Assembly: GCF_010977555.1 (NCBI RefSeq)
Contig: NZ_CP048815.1
Coordinates: 3,464,501 to 3,528,500, forward strand
Reading direction: 5' to 3'
DNA length: 64,000 bases
Source of the DNA: Caulobacter rhizosphaerae
GTDB taxonomy: Bacteria > Pseudomonadota > Alphaproteobacteria > Caulobacterales > Caulobacteraceae
The position numbers and the translations under genes were made by a program. How positions within the stretch are numbered: position 1 is the first letter of the stretch; each line of letters starts with the position of its first letter. Shown one piece after another: positions 55,541-64,000 of the stretch. Below the pieces are notes generated by a model that searched no databases, was not told where the DNA came from, and saw nothing but the letters and a program-made list of their open reading frames with translations.

Positions 55541-56871
55541 CCGCCCAAGCCTCCCCTCAAACGACCTCCCGTCGCTCGCTGCTGCTGCAGGCCGCCGGCC
55601 TGGGCGTTTCCGTCAGCTTCCTGGGCGGGTCGGCCTTCGCCGCCGCCGACGGCGCGATGGCCCGTCGCAAGCTGGTCGTGATCATCTGCCGGGGCGGCAT
55701 GGACGGCCTAACCATCAGCCCACCGATCGGTGATCCCGACTACGCGGCCCTGCGCGGCGCGGTGGCGGTGGCGCCCGACCAGGCCTTGAAGCTGGACGGA
55801 ACCTTCGGCCTGCACCCGGCGCTGCAATCGGTGCACGCCCTGGCCCTGAAGGGCCAGGCCCGCATCGCCCCGGCCATCGCCAGCCCCGACCGCGCCCGCT
55901 CACACTTCGAGGCCCAGGACGTGCTGGAGACCGGCGCCGCCCAGGTCTATGGCGTCAACACCGGCTGGCTGAACCGCACGCTGGAGGTGATGGGACCGTC
56001 GAAGGTCGAAGGCCTATCGGTGGGCGCCACCGCGCCGCTGATCCTGCGCGGCAAGGTCCAAGCCGCCAGCTGGTCGCCAGGCAAGGGCGTCGACGAGGCC
56101 GCCCGTCTGCCCACCCTGCTGCAGGACCTCTACAAGGCCGACCCGCTGATGGGGCCGGCCTTCGCGCGCGGCCTTGAGACCGAGACCATGGCCCAGGCGG
56201 CGATGACTGCGCTAAACCCCGCCCCCGCGCCGGTCTCGACCGACACGACGGCGATGAACACCTCCGGAATGACGCCCCAGGTCGCCGCGCCGCCGGCCGT
56301 GGCCCAGGCGATGGCTCCAACGGCGATGACCCAGGACGCCCGGGCCATCGCCGGCCAGCGCCAAGGCCGCGAGGCCGCCCGCAAGCTGGGCGCGACCCTG
56401 GCCGGCTTCATGGTGCAGGACGGCGGACCGCGCATCGCCGCCATCTCGCTGGACGGCTGGGACACCCATGCCGGCCAGGTCGGCCAGCTGAACACCCGCC
56501 TGTCCTATCTCGACGCCGTGCTCGACGGCCTGAACACCGGCCTGGGCGAGGAATGGCGCAACACCGTCGTCGTCGCCGCCACCGAGTTCGGCCGCACCGC
56601 CCGGGTCAACGGCACGGGCGGCACCGACCATGGCACCGGCTCGACCGCCCTGGTGCTGGGCGGCGGGCTCCGGAAGGGCGGCCTCATCGGCGACTGGCCG
56701 ACGCTGAGGCCGGACGCCCTGTTCGAGAACCGCGACGTGCGCCCCACCCTCGACATGCGCGGCCTGTTCAAGGGCGTGCTGGCCGACCACATGGGCGTCG
56801 ACCGCGCGGCCCTGGAAACCAGGGTCTTCCCCGACAGCGCTGACGCCAAGCCGGTGTCCGGACTGGTCTAG
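55537..56871 (+). CDS. DUF1501 family protein with Tat signal
   Basis: This 444-residue protein begins with a twin-arginine signal (TSRRSLLLQAAGLG), so it is exported folded. The mature part resembles alkaline-phosphatase-like DUF1501 proteins: VVIICRGGMDGL, ISLDGWDTHAGQ and TEFGRTARVNGTGGTDHGTG. A low-complexity Ala/Pro/Thr/Met-rich insert occurs at about residues 227-270. The pair with DUF1800 is common in proteobacteria but undefined. The gene pair faces ATP12 divergently. Confidence 0.9.
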   Translation: MTAQASPQTTSRRSLLLQAAGLGVSVSFLGGSAFAAADGAMARRKLVVIICRGGMDGLTISPPIGDPDYAALRGAVAVAPDQALKLDGTFGLHPALQSVHALALKGQARIAPAIASPDRARSHFEAQDVLETGAAQVYGVNTGWLNRTLEVMGPSKVEGLSVGATAPLILRGKVQAASWSPGKGVDEAARLPTLLQDLYKADPLMGPAFARGLETETMAQAAMTALNPAPAPVSTDTTAMNTSGMTPQVAAPPAVAQAMAPTAMTQDARAIAGQRQGREAARKLGATLAGFMVQDGGPRIAAISLDGWDTHAGQVGQLNTRLSYLDAVLDGLNTGLGEEWRNTVVVAATEFGRTARVNGTGGTDHGTGSTALVLGGGLRKGGLIGDWPTLRPDALFENRDVRPTLDMRGLFKGVLADHMGVDRAALETRVFPDSADAKPVSGLV

Positions 56872-56928
56872 CTTTTAGTTTTCGCATCGCTTTTGCGGAA
56901 AAGCCGGCTCCACCTTTCCGCGCGACGC

Positions 56929-59037
56929 TCAGCCCCGCGTCGAGAAGGCGTCGATGAAGCCGGCCACCTCGGCGGCCGGCATGGGCCGGGCGAAGTGGTA
57001 GCCCTGGACCTGGTCGCAGCCGTACTGCGTCAGGGTCGCGACCTGGTCGGGCCGCTCGACCCCTTCGGCCACCACCTTCATGCCCATGCTGGAGCCGAGG
57101 TTGATCACCGCGCGGACGATGGCGTCGTCCTGGCTGTTCTGGACGAAGGACTTGTCGATCTTCAGGCGATCGATCGGGAATTGCCGCAGGTTCGCCAGCG
57201 ACGCGTAGCCAGTGCCAAAGTCGTCCAGCGCGATCAGCACGCCGGCGTCGTGCAACTGCTTGACCGTATCGCTGACCACCTCGGCGCCCCAGCCCATATA
57301 GACGTTCTCGGTGACCTCGATGGTCAGACGGTCGGCCGGCACGTTCCAGCGCGCCAGCTTGGCGGCGATCTCGGCGGCTAGGCGTCCGGTGCGGAACTGG
57401 GCCGAGGAGATGTTGATCGCCACGCGGCCGAACTCCACGCCCTGGTCGAGCCAGGCGCGCATCTGGCCCAAGGCGCGCTCGAAGGCCACCTCGCCCAGCT
57501 GCAGCGACAGGTCGTTGTCCTCGAACGCGGCCATGAAGGCGGCTGGCGGCAGGACGCCTTGCTCCGGATGGTTCCAGCGCATCAGGGCCTCGAAGCCGGC
57601 CACGCTGTTGCCGGCCAGGTCGACGACCGGCTGGTAGAACAGGTCGAACTCGCCCTGGCTGATGGCCAACCGCACCTCCCGCAGCAGCTCGACGCGCTGC
57701 TCGACCTCCGTCCGCATCGCCGGCCGGAAGACGACGCTGCGATTGCGGCCGTCGTACTTGGCTTGATACAGCGCCACATCGGCGTTCTTGAGCAGGTGGG
57801 TGGGATCGGCGTCGGGATCGCCGTGAACCGCGGCGCCGATGCTGGCGCAGATGGTGAAGCTCTGGCCGCCATGTTCGATCGGCGTGCGCAGCAAGCCCTG
57901 CAGCACCTCGATCGGGCGGGTCATGTCGGCCTCGCTCTTGAGGTCGCGCAGCACGATGGCGAACTCGTCGCCGCCCAGGCGGGCCACGGTGTCGTTGCGC
58001 CGGAAAGCCCGCTTGAGCTGGCCGGCCAGCGCCTTCAGCAGGGCGTCGCCGGCGTCGTGGCCCAGGGTGTCGTTGACGTCCTTGAAGTGGTCGACGTCGA
58101 GCATGATCAGGCCGAACATCTCGCCCTGTTCGGCGGCGGCCACGGCGTCGTCATAGGCGCGCTGGAAGGCGGCCCGGTTGGGCAGGCCGGTCAGGGGATC
58201 GCGAAAGGCCAGGAACTCGATCTGGGCGGCGGCGCTGATCGACTCGGTGACGTCCTCGTGGGTGGCCACATAGCCGCCGTCCGCGGTGGGATTGTGGGTG
58301 ATGCGGATGGTGCGCCCATCGGTCAGCTCCACGTCGCGCGTCGCCGCCGCGCCCCTCACAGCCGCCTCGACGGTCGCGGCGTAGAAGGCCGCGAAGCTGC
58401 GGGGCCCTTTGCCGATCGAGCAGCGATGCTCGAGGATGTCGTCCAGCCGCGTCCCGGGGACGCTGAGCGCGTCCGGCACGTCGTAAAGCCGGCGATAGGC
58501 GGTGTTGCACAGGATCAGCCGCTTCTCGGCGTCGAACATGCAGAGGCCGTGGGGCATGTTGCTCAGGGCCGCGTCGAAGCGCGCGTTCTGCTCGGCCAGG
58601 CGCTGGCCGGCGATCTCGGCTTCGCGCGCGGCCAGGACCGCCTCGGTCACTTCCCGCCCGACGACGACGAACCGGCTGTAGGCGGAGCCGCGCGGCCAGG
58701 GGCTGAACTCGAAGCTGAACCAGCGCGTGCAGCCTTCGGCGTCCGCGGGAATTTCGACGCGGCAGGTCTCCACCGCACCGGTTTCGAGACAGCGTCCCGC
58801 GGCGGCCGTGAACTCGGCGTTCGGCGCCAGCGGTTCGGCGTTCGGAGACTGCGAGGTTCGGGGCGTCACCGCCTGGTCCAGCCAACCTTGGCTGAACAGC
58901 ACGGGTTTCAGGTCCAGGTCGAGCAGCACGATGGGGGTCGGCGAACCGCTCAACGTGATCCGCAGCGCCCTTTCAGCCGCGGATAGAGCGGCCGATCGGC
59001 GCTCCAGAAGATCCAGCGCGATAACCTGCGAACTCAT
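56929..59037 (-). CDS. PAS-PAS-GGDEF-EAL cyclic-di-GMP signalling protein
   Basis: From ATG 59037 this is a 702-residue protein. Two PAS domains come first (about 20-140 and 150-280, the second with [20 protein letters not shown]). The GGDEF domain has an intact GGDEF (354-358) in [13 protein letters not shown]. The EAL domain begins near residue 440 with FEALMRW (483-485 for EAL) and has [10 protein letters not shown] and [13 protein letters not shown]. Both active-site motifs look complete, so it may make and break c-di-GMP. No membrane segment is seen. The PAS ligand is unknown. Confidence 0.94.
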   Translation of the reverse strand: MSSQVIALDLLERRSAALSAAERALRITLSGSPTPIVLLDLDLKPVLFSQGWLDQAVTPRTSQSPNAEPLAPNAEFTAAAGRCLETGAVETCRVEIPADAEGCTRWFSFEFSPWPRGSAYSRFVVVGREVTEAVLAAREAEIAGQRLAEQNARFDAALSNMPHGLCMFDAEKRLILCNTAYRRLYDVPDALSVPGTRLDDILEHRCSIGKGPRSFAAFYAATVEAAVRGAAATRDVELTDGRTIRITHNPTADGGYVATHEDVTESISAAAQIEFLAFRDPLTGLPNRAAFQRAYDDAVAAAEQGEMFGLIMLDVDHFKDVNDTLGHDAGDALLKALAGQLKRAFRRNDTVARLGGDEFAIVLRDLKSEADMTRPIEVLQGLLRTPIEHGGQSFTICASIGAAVHGDPDADPTHLLKNADVALYQAKYDGRNRSVVFRPAMRTEVEQRVELLREVRLAISQGEFDLFYQPVVDLAGNSVAGFEALMRWNHPEQGVLPPAAFMAAFEDNDLSLQLGEVAFERALGQMRAWLDQGVEFGRVAINISSAQFRTGRLAAEIAAKLARWNVPADRLTIEVTENVYMGWGAEVVSDTVKQLHDAGVLIALDDFGTGYASLANLRQFPIDRLKIDKSFVQNSQDDAIVRAVINLGSSMGMKVVAEGVERPDQVATLTQYGCDQVQGYHFARPMPAAEVAGFIDAFSTRG

Positions 59038-59141
59038 GACGAACACCCTTTCCTGCCCTCGACGGCAGGGTCGGCGAACGTCGCTAATAAGTTGATGACG
59101 GAAGGCTCCGGCCACCTGTGGTGCAACGTCGCAGGGCGGCG

Positions 59142-59348
59142 TTACCCCACCCCGTTCAGCCTGCGCTCGACCGCCTCGACCGGTTCCTTGACGTCCTGGT
59201 GCTTGCCGTTCCTGAAGGCGATCCGCGTGCCGGCCTCAAGCGGCCCTCTCAGGGGGCCGTCGGTCGGCACAGGCGCGAAGCTGAGCACCTCGGCGGTATT
59301 GATCGACACCGGCGAGTCGTCCGGACGCGTGAAGCTCACGAAGGCCAT
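59142..59348 (-). CDS. Small FlbD/SwrD-like protein
   Basis: From ATG 59348 this is a 68-residue product: [20 protein letters not shown] then [20 protein letters not shown]. This has the layout of the small FlbD/SwrD-type family (about 60-70 residues, N-terminal beta strands, then an NGK and VKE motif near the end). That SwrD-type FlbD of Firmicutes is unrelated to the Caulobacter regulator FlbD. I regard the likeness as suggestive only. A longer frame with 12 more residues is possible. Confidence 0.6.
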   Translation of the reverse strand: MAFVSFTRPDDSPVSINTAEVLSFAPVPTDGPLRGPLEAGTRIAFRNGKHQDVKEPVEAVERRLNGVG

Positions 59349-59418
59349 GACGCATTCCCTCAGGTTGAGAGGGAACCTTGTCACAGCCCATGAGGGCGCT
59401 CAAGGCCGCCGCGCGCGC

Positions 59419-60408
59419 CTACCGACGCCTGGTCTGCCGCCGCGCGAACGGATCGTACTCGGCCTCGTCCTCCGAGAAGCCGAACTTGGCGAAGCCGGCC
59501 TTCATCTCCGGGCTCAGCGGCGCCTCGATGGCCAGGGTTCCGACCGTCGGGTGCGGCAGGATGATCGAGCGGGCGTGCAGTTGCAGCTTCAGGCCTTCCG
59601 ACAGCGGCGTGGACTTGTCGTCGCTGTATTTGGGGTCGCCCAGGATCGGGTGGCCGATGGCCTTCATGTGGGCGCGCAGCTGATGGGTGCGGCCGGTGTG
59701 CGGACGCAGGGCCATCCAGGTGACACGTGGGCCGGCCCGGCTGATCGAGACGAATTCGGTCTCGGCCGGCTGGGCGTCCGGATCCTTCGGTTCGGCCGGC
59801 ACCACCAGTTCGCGGTCGCCGACGCCCCGCTTGGCCAGATGCAGCTCGATCACCCCCTCGGTGGGATGCGGATTGCCGGCGACGATGGCCCAATAGGTTT
59901 TCTGGGCTCGGCGCTTGGCGAAGGCCCCGGACAGCCGCGCGGCCGCGCTCGGGGTCTTGCCCAGCAGCAGCACGCCGGAGGTGTCGCGGTCCAGGCGGTG
60001 GACCAGTTTGGGCCGATCGAGGCCCTCGCCCCAGGCGCTGAGCAGCTTGTCGATGTGGTGGGTGGTCTTGGTGCCGCCCTGCACGGCCAGGCCGGCCGGC
60101 TTGTTCAGGGCCAGGACCTCCTCGTCCTCGTACAGCACCAGCGACTTGGCGAAGGCGATGTCGCGCGGCGACAGCTTGCCCTTGTCGGCCGGATCGGGGG
60201 CGTCCGGCAGCGGCGGCACGCGGATCTGGCTGCCGGCCGCCAGCTTGGTGTCGGCCTTGGCGCGCGAGCCGTCGACCCGCACCTGGCCGGAGCGGAACAG
60301 CTTGTTCAGCTGGATATGGTTCAGGTGCGGCCAGCGGCGCTTGAACCAGCGGTCCAGGCGGACGCCGTCTTCGCCGGCGTCCACATAGATCGTACGTACT
60401 TCTTTCAT
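59419..60408 (-). CDS. RluA-family pseudouridine synthase with S4 domain (RluC/RluD-like)
   Basis: This 329-residue enzyme has an N-terminal S4 domain (about 15-75, RLDRWFKRRWPHLNHIQLNK) and a catalytic domain with HRLDRDTSGVLLLG (catalytic Asp), VLALNKPAGLAVQGG and PHTGRTHQLRAHM. It converts uridine to pseudouridine in 23S rRNA; RluC is the nearest type by layout. The ATG overlaps the crcB stop (ATGA). Confidence 0.92.
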   Translation of the reverse strand: MKEVRTIYVDAGEDGVRLDRWFKRRWPHLNHIQLNKLFRSGQVRVDGSRAKADTKLAAGSQIRVPPLPDAPDPADKGKLSPRDIAFAKSLVLYEDEEVLALNKPAGLAVQGGTKTTHHIDKLLSAWGEGLDRPKLVHRLDRDTSGVLLLGKTPSAAARLSGAFAKRRAQKTYWAIVAGNPHPTEGVIELHLAKRGVGDRELVVPAEPKDPDAQPAETEFVSISRAGPRVTWMALRPHTGRTHQLRAHMKAIGHPILGDPKYSDDKSTPLSEGLKLQLHARSIILPHPTVGTLAIEAPLSPEMKAGFAKFGFSEDEAEYDPFARRQTRRR

Positions 60409-60791
60409 GCCGAAAAGATCCTGCGGGCGATCAAGAGGCCCGCGAAAACGGCCGCCACGGACAGGATCACGCTGGCGGTCGTATAGGTAAAGGCCTGGGC
60501 GTAGGCGCGCTTCTCGATCATCAGCGCGGTCTCCAGCGAAAAGGCCGAAAAGGTGGTGAAGCCGCCCATGACGCCGACACCCAGCAACACTCTCCAGTGC
60601 TCCTGCTGCGCGCCGCCCCGCAGGGCCAGCCAAGCCGCCAGCAGCCCCATCAGCAGCCCGCCCGTCAGGTTGACGATGAAGGTGCCGTAGGGCCATCTGG
60701 CCCCGAACAGGCGCAGGGCCTGGATTCCCACGAAGTAGCGAGCGACGGAGCCCAAGGCGCCGCCGGCGGCGACAAGGAGGAGTTTGGTCAT
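60405..60791 (-). CDS. crcB: Fluoride ion transporter CrcB/Fluc
   Basis: This 128-residue four-helix protein has the family motif GGALGSVARYFVG, GTFIVNLTGGLLMGLL and GFTTFSAFSLET. Fluc channels work as dual-topology dimers to expel fluoride. No fluoride riboswitch is seen upstream. It overlaps the pseudouridine synthase gene at its 3' end. Confidence 0.95.
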   Translation of the reverse strand: MTKLLLVAAGGALGSVARYFVGIQALRLFGARWPYGTFIVNLTGGLLMGLLAAWLALRGGAQQEHWRVLLGVGVMGGFTTFSAFSLETALMIEKRAYAQAFTYTTASVILSVAAVFAGLLIARRIFSA

Positions 60792-61033
60792 CGCGCCCTT
60801 ATGCGCCGCGCGGCCGCGAACGCCAAGCCGCGCCTGAAAGCGGTTTCGCCAGCAAGTTCGGCGAAGGGTTAACGCCGATCCGCCGTCATCATGGTTTATG
60901 CTGCCTCGGAGAGCCTTAAAGCAGCCTTCGAAGACCGGCAAAAGGCCCGGGAAATGGGCATCTTAACGTTTGAGCGCGTTACGGTAACCTCGTTTGCACA
61001 CCGTGTTCCTGCACTGACCGTTAAGGCTGTAAA

Positions 61034-62314
61034 ATGCATCTTATGGGCTCCTCCCGCGCCAAGGCGAACATGCCCTTCGATTCGATGCAAAACGACGACC
61101 GGAACGAGCACCTGGCTCTCAGCGGCCCCGTACTCCAGCGGCTGGCGGGGTCGGAGTTGATCACCCGCGGCTCGGTCAACGTCATCAGCGTCAAGGCCAT
61201 CCGTCGCTGGGCCGGCGACTGGTGGGACAAGAAGCGCGTCGACGTCTGGACCTATGTCGAGCGCAAGCTGGCCGAGCACCTGGACCGCAGCGACCTGCGC
61301 GCCCGCATCGGCGAGGAAGACTTCCTGATCGCCATGAACAACGACCAGGGCCTGGCGGCCCAGGTGACCAGCGTGCGCATCCTGGAAGACGTTCTGACCC
61401 ACCTGCTGGGCGCGGCGGAACCCACGGACCTGGGCGTGCGCGCCGTGATCGGCGTCGAGGCCGGCGGCCTGGTCTGCCGTCCGGTCGACGCGTCGGTAAT
61501 CCTGGCGGCCCGAGCGCGCCGCGACTCGACCCGCTCGCCCATCCGCTTCGACATCGATCCGCTGGAAGAGACCCGGCGCACACCCGTCGCCTTCACCACC
61601 GCCGGCGGGGCGGCCCTGCGCGTCGACTTCACGCTCGAGCACATGATCAGCCTCAAGCGCAACATCGCCACGGCGGTGCGCATCGAGCCGGTGGTCACCC
61701 ACCTGGGCTCGGGCAAGCAGATCAGCGCCCGCGCCGTCTCGCGCCTGCCCGACCGCGACGCCGCCTTCATCGACGAGGCGGCCCTGAAATACGCCGCCGT
61801 CTTCGCCCGCGCCTCGCAGGGCCACGACCGACCCGACCTGATCGTGCCGGCCTCGTTCCGCACCCTGGGCACCCAGCGCGGCCGCGACATGCTGACCGGA
61901 ACGTCCGGCCTGTCCCTGGCCCTGCTGCGCGGCGGGGTGATGATGGAGTTGGTCGACGTGACGCGCGGCACGCCCGCGGGCCGCCTGCTGGAAGTGGTCG
62001 GCCTGCTGAAGGCCCTGACCCGCGGCGTCATCGCCCGCGTGCCGCCAGAGAAGGAAGCCCTGCGCGTGCTCCGCGACGCCCGCCTGCAGGGGTTGACCTT
62101 GGACGCCAGCGACCTGACCGGGCCGGCCGAAAAGATCGCCGCCGACATCATGGCCTTCGGGCGCGAGGCGCGGGGCCTGGCCCCGATGGTCGCTCTACAG
62201 GGCCTGCCGGCCGAGGGCTATTTCGCGGCCGCCGAGACCGCCGGTCTGACCCACGCGGCCCTGCGGGCCGCCTACCCGGTCGCGGCGACCGGCACGAAGA
62301 AGGCGGCGGGTTAG
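61034..62314 (+). CDS. Uncharacterised protein, possibly a degenerate GGDEF-like protein
   Basis: This 426-residue protein has no family I can name. An N-terminal segment (about residues 40-130) contains ARIGEEDFLIAM, in which GEEDF replaces GGDEF, with surrounding sequence VWTYVERKLAEHLDRSDLRA and LEDVLTHLLG that fits the GGDEF fold order. The remainder is alpha/beta and could be a degenerate EAL-like or other domain. AAGG 8 bases before ATG 61034 supports this start; 61043 and 61070 are alternatives. Upstream AT-rich DNA (60891-61033) should hold its promoter. Confidence 0.7.
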   Translation: MHLMGSSRAKANMPFDSMQNDDRNEHLALSGPVLQRLAGSELITRGSVNVISVKAIRRWAGDWWDKKRVDVWTYVERKLAEHLDRSDLRARIGEEDFLIAMNNDQGLAAQVTSVRILEDVLTHLLGAAEPTDLGVRAVIGVEAGGLVCRPVDASVILAARARRDSTRSPIRFDIDPLEETRRTPVAFTTAGGAALRVDFTLEHMISLKRNIATAVRIEPVVTHLGSGKQISARAVSRLPDRDAAFIDEAALKYAAVFARASQGHDRPDLIVPASFRTLGTQRGRDMLTGTSGLSLALLRGGVMMELVDVTRGTPAGRLLEVVGLLKALTRGVIARVPPEKEALRVLRDARLQGLTLDASDLTGPAEKIAADIMAFGREARGLAPMVALQGLPAEGYFAAAETAGLTHAALRAAYPVAATGTKKAAG

Positions 62315-62823
62315 ACCGCCGCCCGTCCCTGCCCCACCGTGCGGACGATGGCGCGGGCGTCATAGACGTCGGCGTCGTGCGGCGGCTGGCCCTTGCCGAA
62401 CACCACCTCCATCGAGCTGCTGACCGCCGGGCCGGGGCCGAGGTTGAAGCTGGTGCCGACGCCCAGCCCGACCCCGCTGCGTCGGCCGTAGCTGCCCGAG
62501 CCGCCGCCGATCGACAGGCTTGAGCCCCGGCCGGAACCGGTCTGCTGGGTCACCCGGTCAGCCACCCGGAACCAGTCGTAGCCGTCGCGCAGGGCCAGCT
62601 CGGCCGAGCGCAGCAGGGCGTAGTCCGAGACCTGGTTGACCGGGGCGCCGGGATTGCCCTGGAAGGTCACCCGGTAGCGGCCGGCCTCCAGGCGATACTC
62701 CGAATAGCCCGCCCCGCGCGGTCCGGTCTGCGGCCCGTAGAGCGTCGGCGAGGTGGCGCAGGCGGTCAGCAGGGCGGCGGAAAAGGCGAGCGCGATCAGC
62801 CCTTTCGTATTCTGACGCTTCAT
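62311..62823 (-). CDS. CC0125/CC1285-family lipoprotein
   Basis: This 170-residue protein has a lipoprotein signal with LLTAC at the cleavage site. The mature part contains YRLEAGRYRVTFQGNPG, LLRSAELALRDGYDWFRVAD, then a Gly/Ser-rich tail. This is the pattern of the CC0125/CC1285 lipoproteins of Caulobacter (from memory). The envelope role is unknown. Its stop overlaps the convergent stop of the preceding gene. Confidence 0.85.
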   Translation of the reverse strand: MKRQNTKGLIALAFSAALLTACATSPTLYGPQTGPRGAGYSEYRLEAGRYRVTFQGNPGAPVNQVSDYALLRSAELALRDGYDWFRVADRVTQQTGSGRGSSLSIGGGSGSYGRRSGVGLGVGTSFNLGPGPAVSSSMEVVFGKGQPPHDADVYDARAIVRTVGQGRAAV

Positions 62824-62843
62824 GGCGAAATCTCCTGCCAGGC

Positions 62844-63677
62844 TTAACGGTTTTCCGGCCGGCCCTGTTCCGGAGGGCCGCGCTCGGGAAGTTCAAGGCC
62901 CAGCTTATCCAAAACCGCGCGCATGTCGCCGGGGATCGGCGCGCCGATCCGCCGCTCGCCGCCTTCGGGATGCGGGAAGACCAGCTGGACGGCGTGCAAC
63001 ATCAGGCGCGGCACGGGCGCGCCGCCCAGCATCAGCGCCCCGCCATAGCGGCTGTCGCCGGCGATCGGCCGACCGATCGAGGCCATGTGGACCCGCAGCT
63101 GGTGCATGCGGCCGGTATCGGGGCTCAGCTCGACCAGGGCCGCGCCCTCGGTGGACGCCAGGGTGCGATACCGGCTGCGCGCGGCCTCGGCGTCGGGGTG
63201 GTCGGGCGCGCAGACCCGCATATAGGCCTCGCGACCGATGGACTCGCGGCGCAGGGCCGCGTCGATCTGGCCGCCGCGCGGCTCTGGCGCGCCCGGCGTG
63301 ACGATGGCCAGGTAGGTCTTGCGGAACCGCTTGCCCATCAGGGCCTTGCCCAGGAAGGTGGCGGCCGGCTTGGTGCGGGCGGTCAGGATCACGCCCGAGG
63401 TGTCGCGGTCCAGGCGATGGATCAGGCGCGGCCGCGGGCGGTCCCGCCGGGCCAGGGCCCACAGCAGGTCGTCCAACGTATGGGCCTGGATGCGCCCGCC
63501 TTGGCTGGACAGGCCCGCCGGCTTGTTCAACACGAAGACGCTGTCGTCCTCGTGGATCACCAGCGACCGGGTGAAGGCGATTTCCTCCGGGGTCAGGACG
63601 ACCGGCGTGTCGGACGCCTTGGGCTTGGCGACGCCGGGCGGGCGCCGGTCCGGCTTGCCGGGGGGCGGACGGCTCAT
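62844..63677 (-). CDS. RluA-family pseudouridine synthase without S4 domain
   Basis: This 277-residue protein has the catalytic motif HRLDRDTSGVILTA, NKPAGLSSQGG and PDTGRMHQLRVHMASIG. There is no N-terminal S4 domain; a short basic/Pro-rich lead replaces it. It is of the RluA/TruC type, with tRNA or rRNA target unassigned. The ATG overlaps the stop of the upstream membrane-protein gene (ATGA). Confidence 0.9.
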   Translation of the reverse strand: MSRPPPGKPDRRPPGVAKPKASDTPVVLTPEEIAFTRSLVIHEDDSVFVLNKPAGLSSQGGRIQAHTLDDLLWALARRDRPRPRLIHRLDRDTSGVILTARTKPAATFLGKALMGKRFRKTYLAIVTPGAPEPRGGQIDAALRRESIGREAYMRVCAPDHPDAEAARSRYRTLASTEGAALVELSPDTGRMHQLRVHMASIGRPIAGDSRYGGALMLGGAPVPRLMLHAVQLVFPHPEGGERRIGAPIPGDMRAVLDKLGLELPERGPPEQGRPENR

Positions 63678-64000
63678 GCGGCCTCTCCTTTCGGCGCGAT
63701 CCACAGCGCCCGGCCGTTCAGGAACAGCCACAGCAGCATCAGCCCCGCCGGGGCCAGGGCCCAGCCGCCGCGCGAGGCGAAGCTGGTCAGCAGGAACACC
63801 GCGAAGGCCAGCGGCAGGGCGTAGACGGCGTTGGCCGCGATCGACGGCCAGTGCGGCGGTCGGGTGAAGACCAGCAGCGGCCCGCTGGCCCGGCGCCGGA
63901 AGATCAGCGGCGGCAGGACCAGCAGCAGGGTGATCGTCGCGATCGGGATCATCGCCACCAGCGCCCCGGCCAGCGGGATCTCCAGGGTGTCGGACCATTC
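63674..64000 (-). CDS. Membrane protein, 5' end outside window
   Basis: The frame is open to the window edge and gives at least 108 residues. It has three hydrophobic helices with the segments ATITLLLVLPPLIFR, ANAVYALPLAFAVFLLTSF and LAPAGLMLLWLFLNG. No family is recognised. A GTG at 63958 could be a start, but the frame stays open above it. It overlaps the pseudouridine synthase start. Confidence 0.6.
   Translation of the reverse strand, partial: EWSDTLEIPLAGALVAMIPIATITLLLVLPPLIFRRRASGPLLVFTRPPHWPSIAANAVYALPLAFAVFLLTSFASRGGWALAPAGLMLLWLFLNGRALWIAPKGEAA

Noticed and set aside
60867..61000. CtrA-type TTAA boxes upstream of the GGDEF-like gene
   Set aside because: Several TTAAC half-sites occur, but none has the full TTAA-N7-TTAA spacing.
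60891..61160. An 89-codon frame just upstream of the GGDEF-like gene
   Set aside because: Its first 25 residues look helical, but it overlaps the better-supported gene out of frame and lacks a ribosome-binding site.

Overview
This is an ordinary-looking stretch of chromosome from a high-GC alphaproteobacterium, almost certainly a member of Caulobacterales and most likely the genus Caulobacter. The evidence is the TipN polarity factor, a UrcA-family protein, a CC0125/CC1285-family lipoprotein, a DUF2336 protein, short coupled overlaps (ATGA/GTGA) at many gene junctions, and the cysN-cysD-tipN and pyrE-pdxJ-acpS-lepB-rnc-era-recO arrangements. I found no tRNA, rRNA, CRISPR array, transposase, integrase or phage gene.

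Layout. 1-2.0 kb: the end of a hexuronate catabolic operon (uxaA 3' part, uxuB). 2.1-6.0 kb (minus): a sugar-phosphate transferase, tipN and a small membrane ORF. 6.3-9.1 kb: sulfate activation (cysD, fused cysN/cysC). 9.2-17.3 kb (minus): an MFS permease, metG, a ~1 kb gene-free segment full of palindromes, a UrcA protein, a serine hydrolase and parC. 17.5-24.8 kb (minus): a long housekeeping run pyrE-pdxJ-acpS-small membrane ORF-lepB-rnc-HExxH protein-era-NAT-recO. 25.1-26.6 kb: a small protein, a Nudix hydrolase and kdsA. 26.8-29.5 kb (minus): rpoZ and the RelA/SpoT homologue. 29.7-35 kb: an XRE-regulator/membrane-protein pair with its own operators, a YdeI-type protein, an M13 peptidase, folK, a NYN-domain protein and a family 5 uracil-DNA glycosylase. 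35-41.2 kb: a MarR/membrane-protein divergent pair, SMP-30 lactonase and glycerol kinase, a DUF2336 protein, NAD kinase and an HPt protein. 41.2-50 kb: folD and a complete set of genes for zeaxanthin, split into crtYIB (plus) and crtE-ABC ATPase-ABC permease-crtZ-4TM protein (minus). 50-64 kb: two lipoproteins, pccB, an ATP12-type chaperone, a DUF1800/DUF1501 Tat-linked pair, a PAS-GGDEF-EAL protein, a FlbD-like mini-protein, two RluA-family pseudouridine synthases, crcB, a protein that may be a degenerate GGDEF, a lipoprotein and a truncated membrane protein.

Most of the window is core metabolism and information processing. The less routine points are: (i) an ABC-2 exporter embedded in the carotenoid operon; (ii) a rel gene with no ATG/GTG/TTG start before its HD domain, apparently coupled to rpoZ through a CTG codon; (iii) a four-half-site operator in front of an XRE/membrane-protein pair; (iv) a ~120-bp multi-hairpin repeat present three times, plus several other palindromic families between genes; and (v) an uncharacterised HEIGH-motif protein wedged between rnc and era.

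All calls come from reading the translations and DNA by eye. No database search was run.
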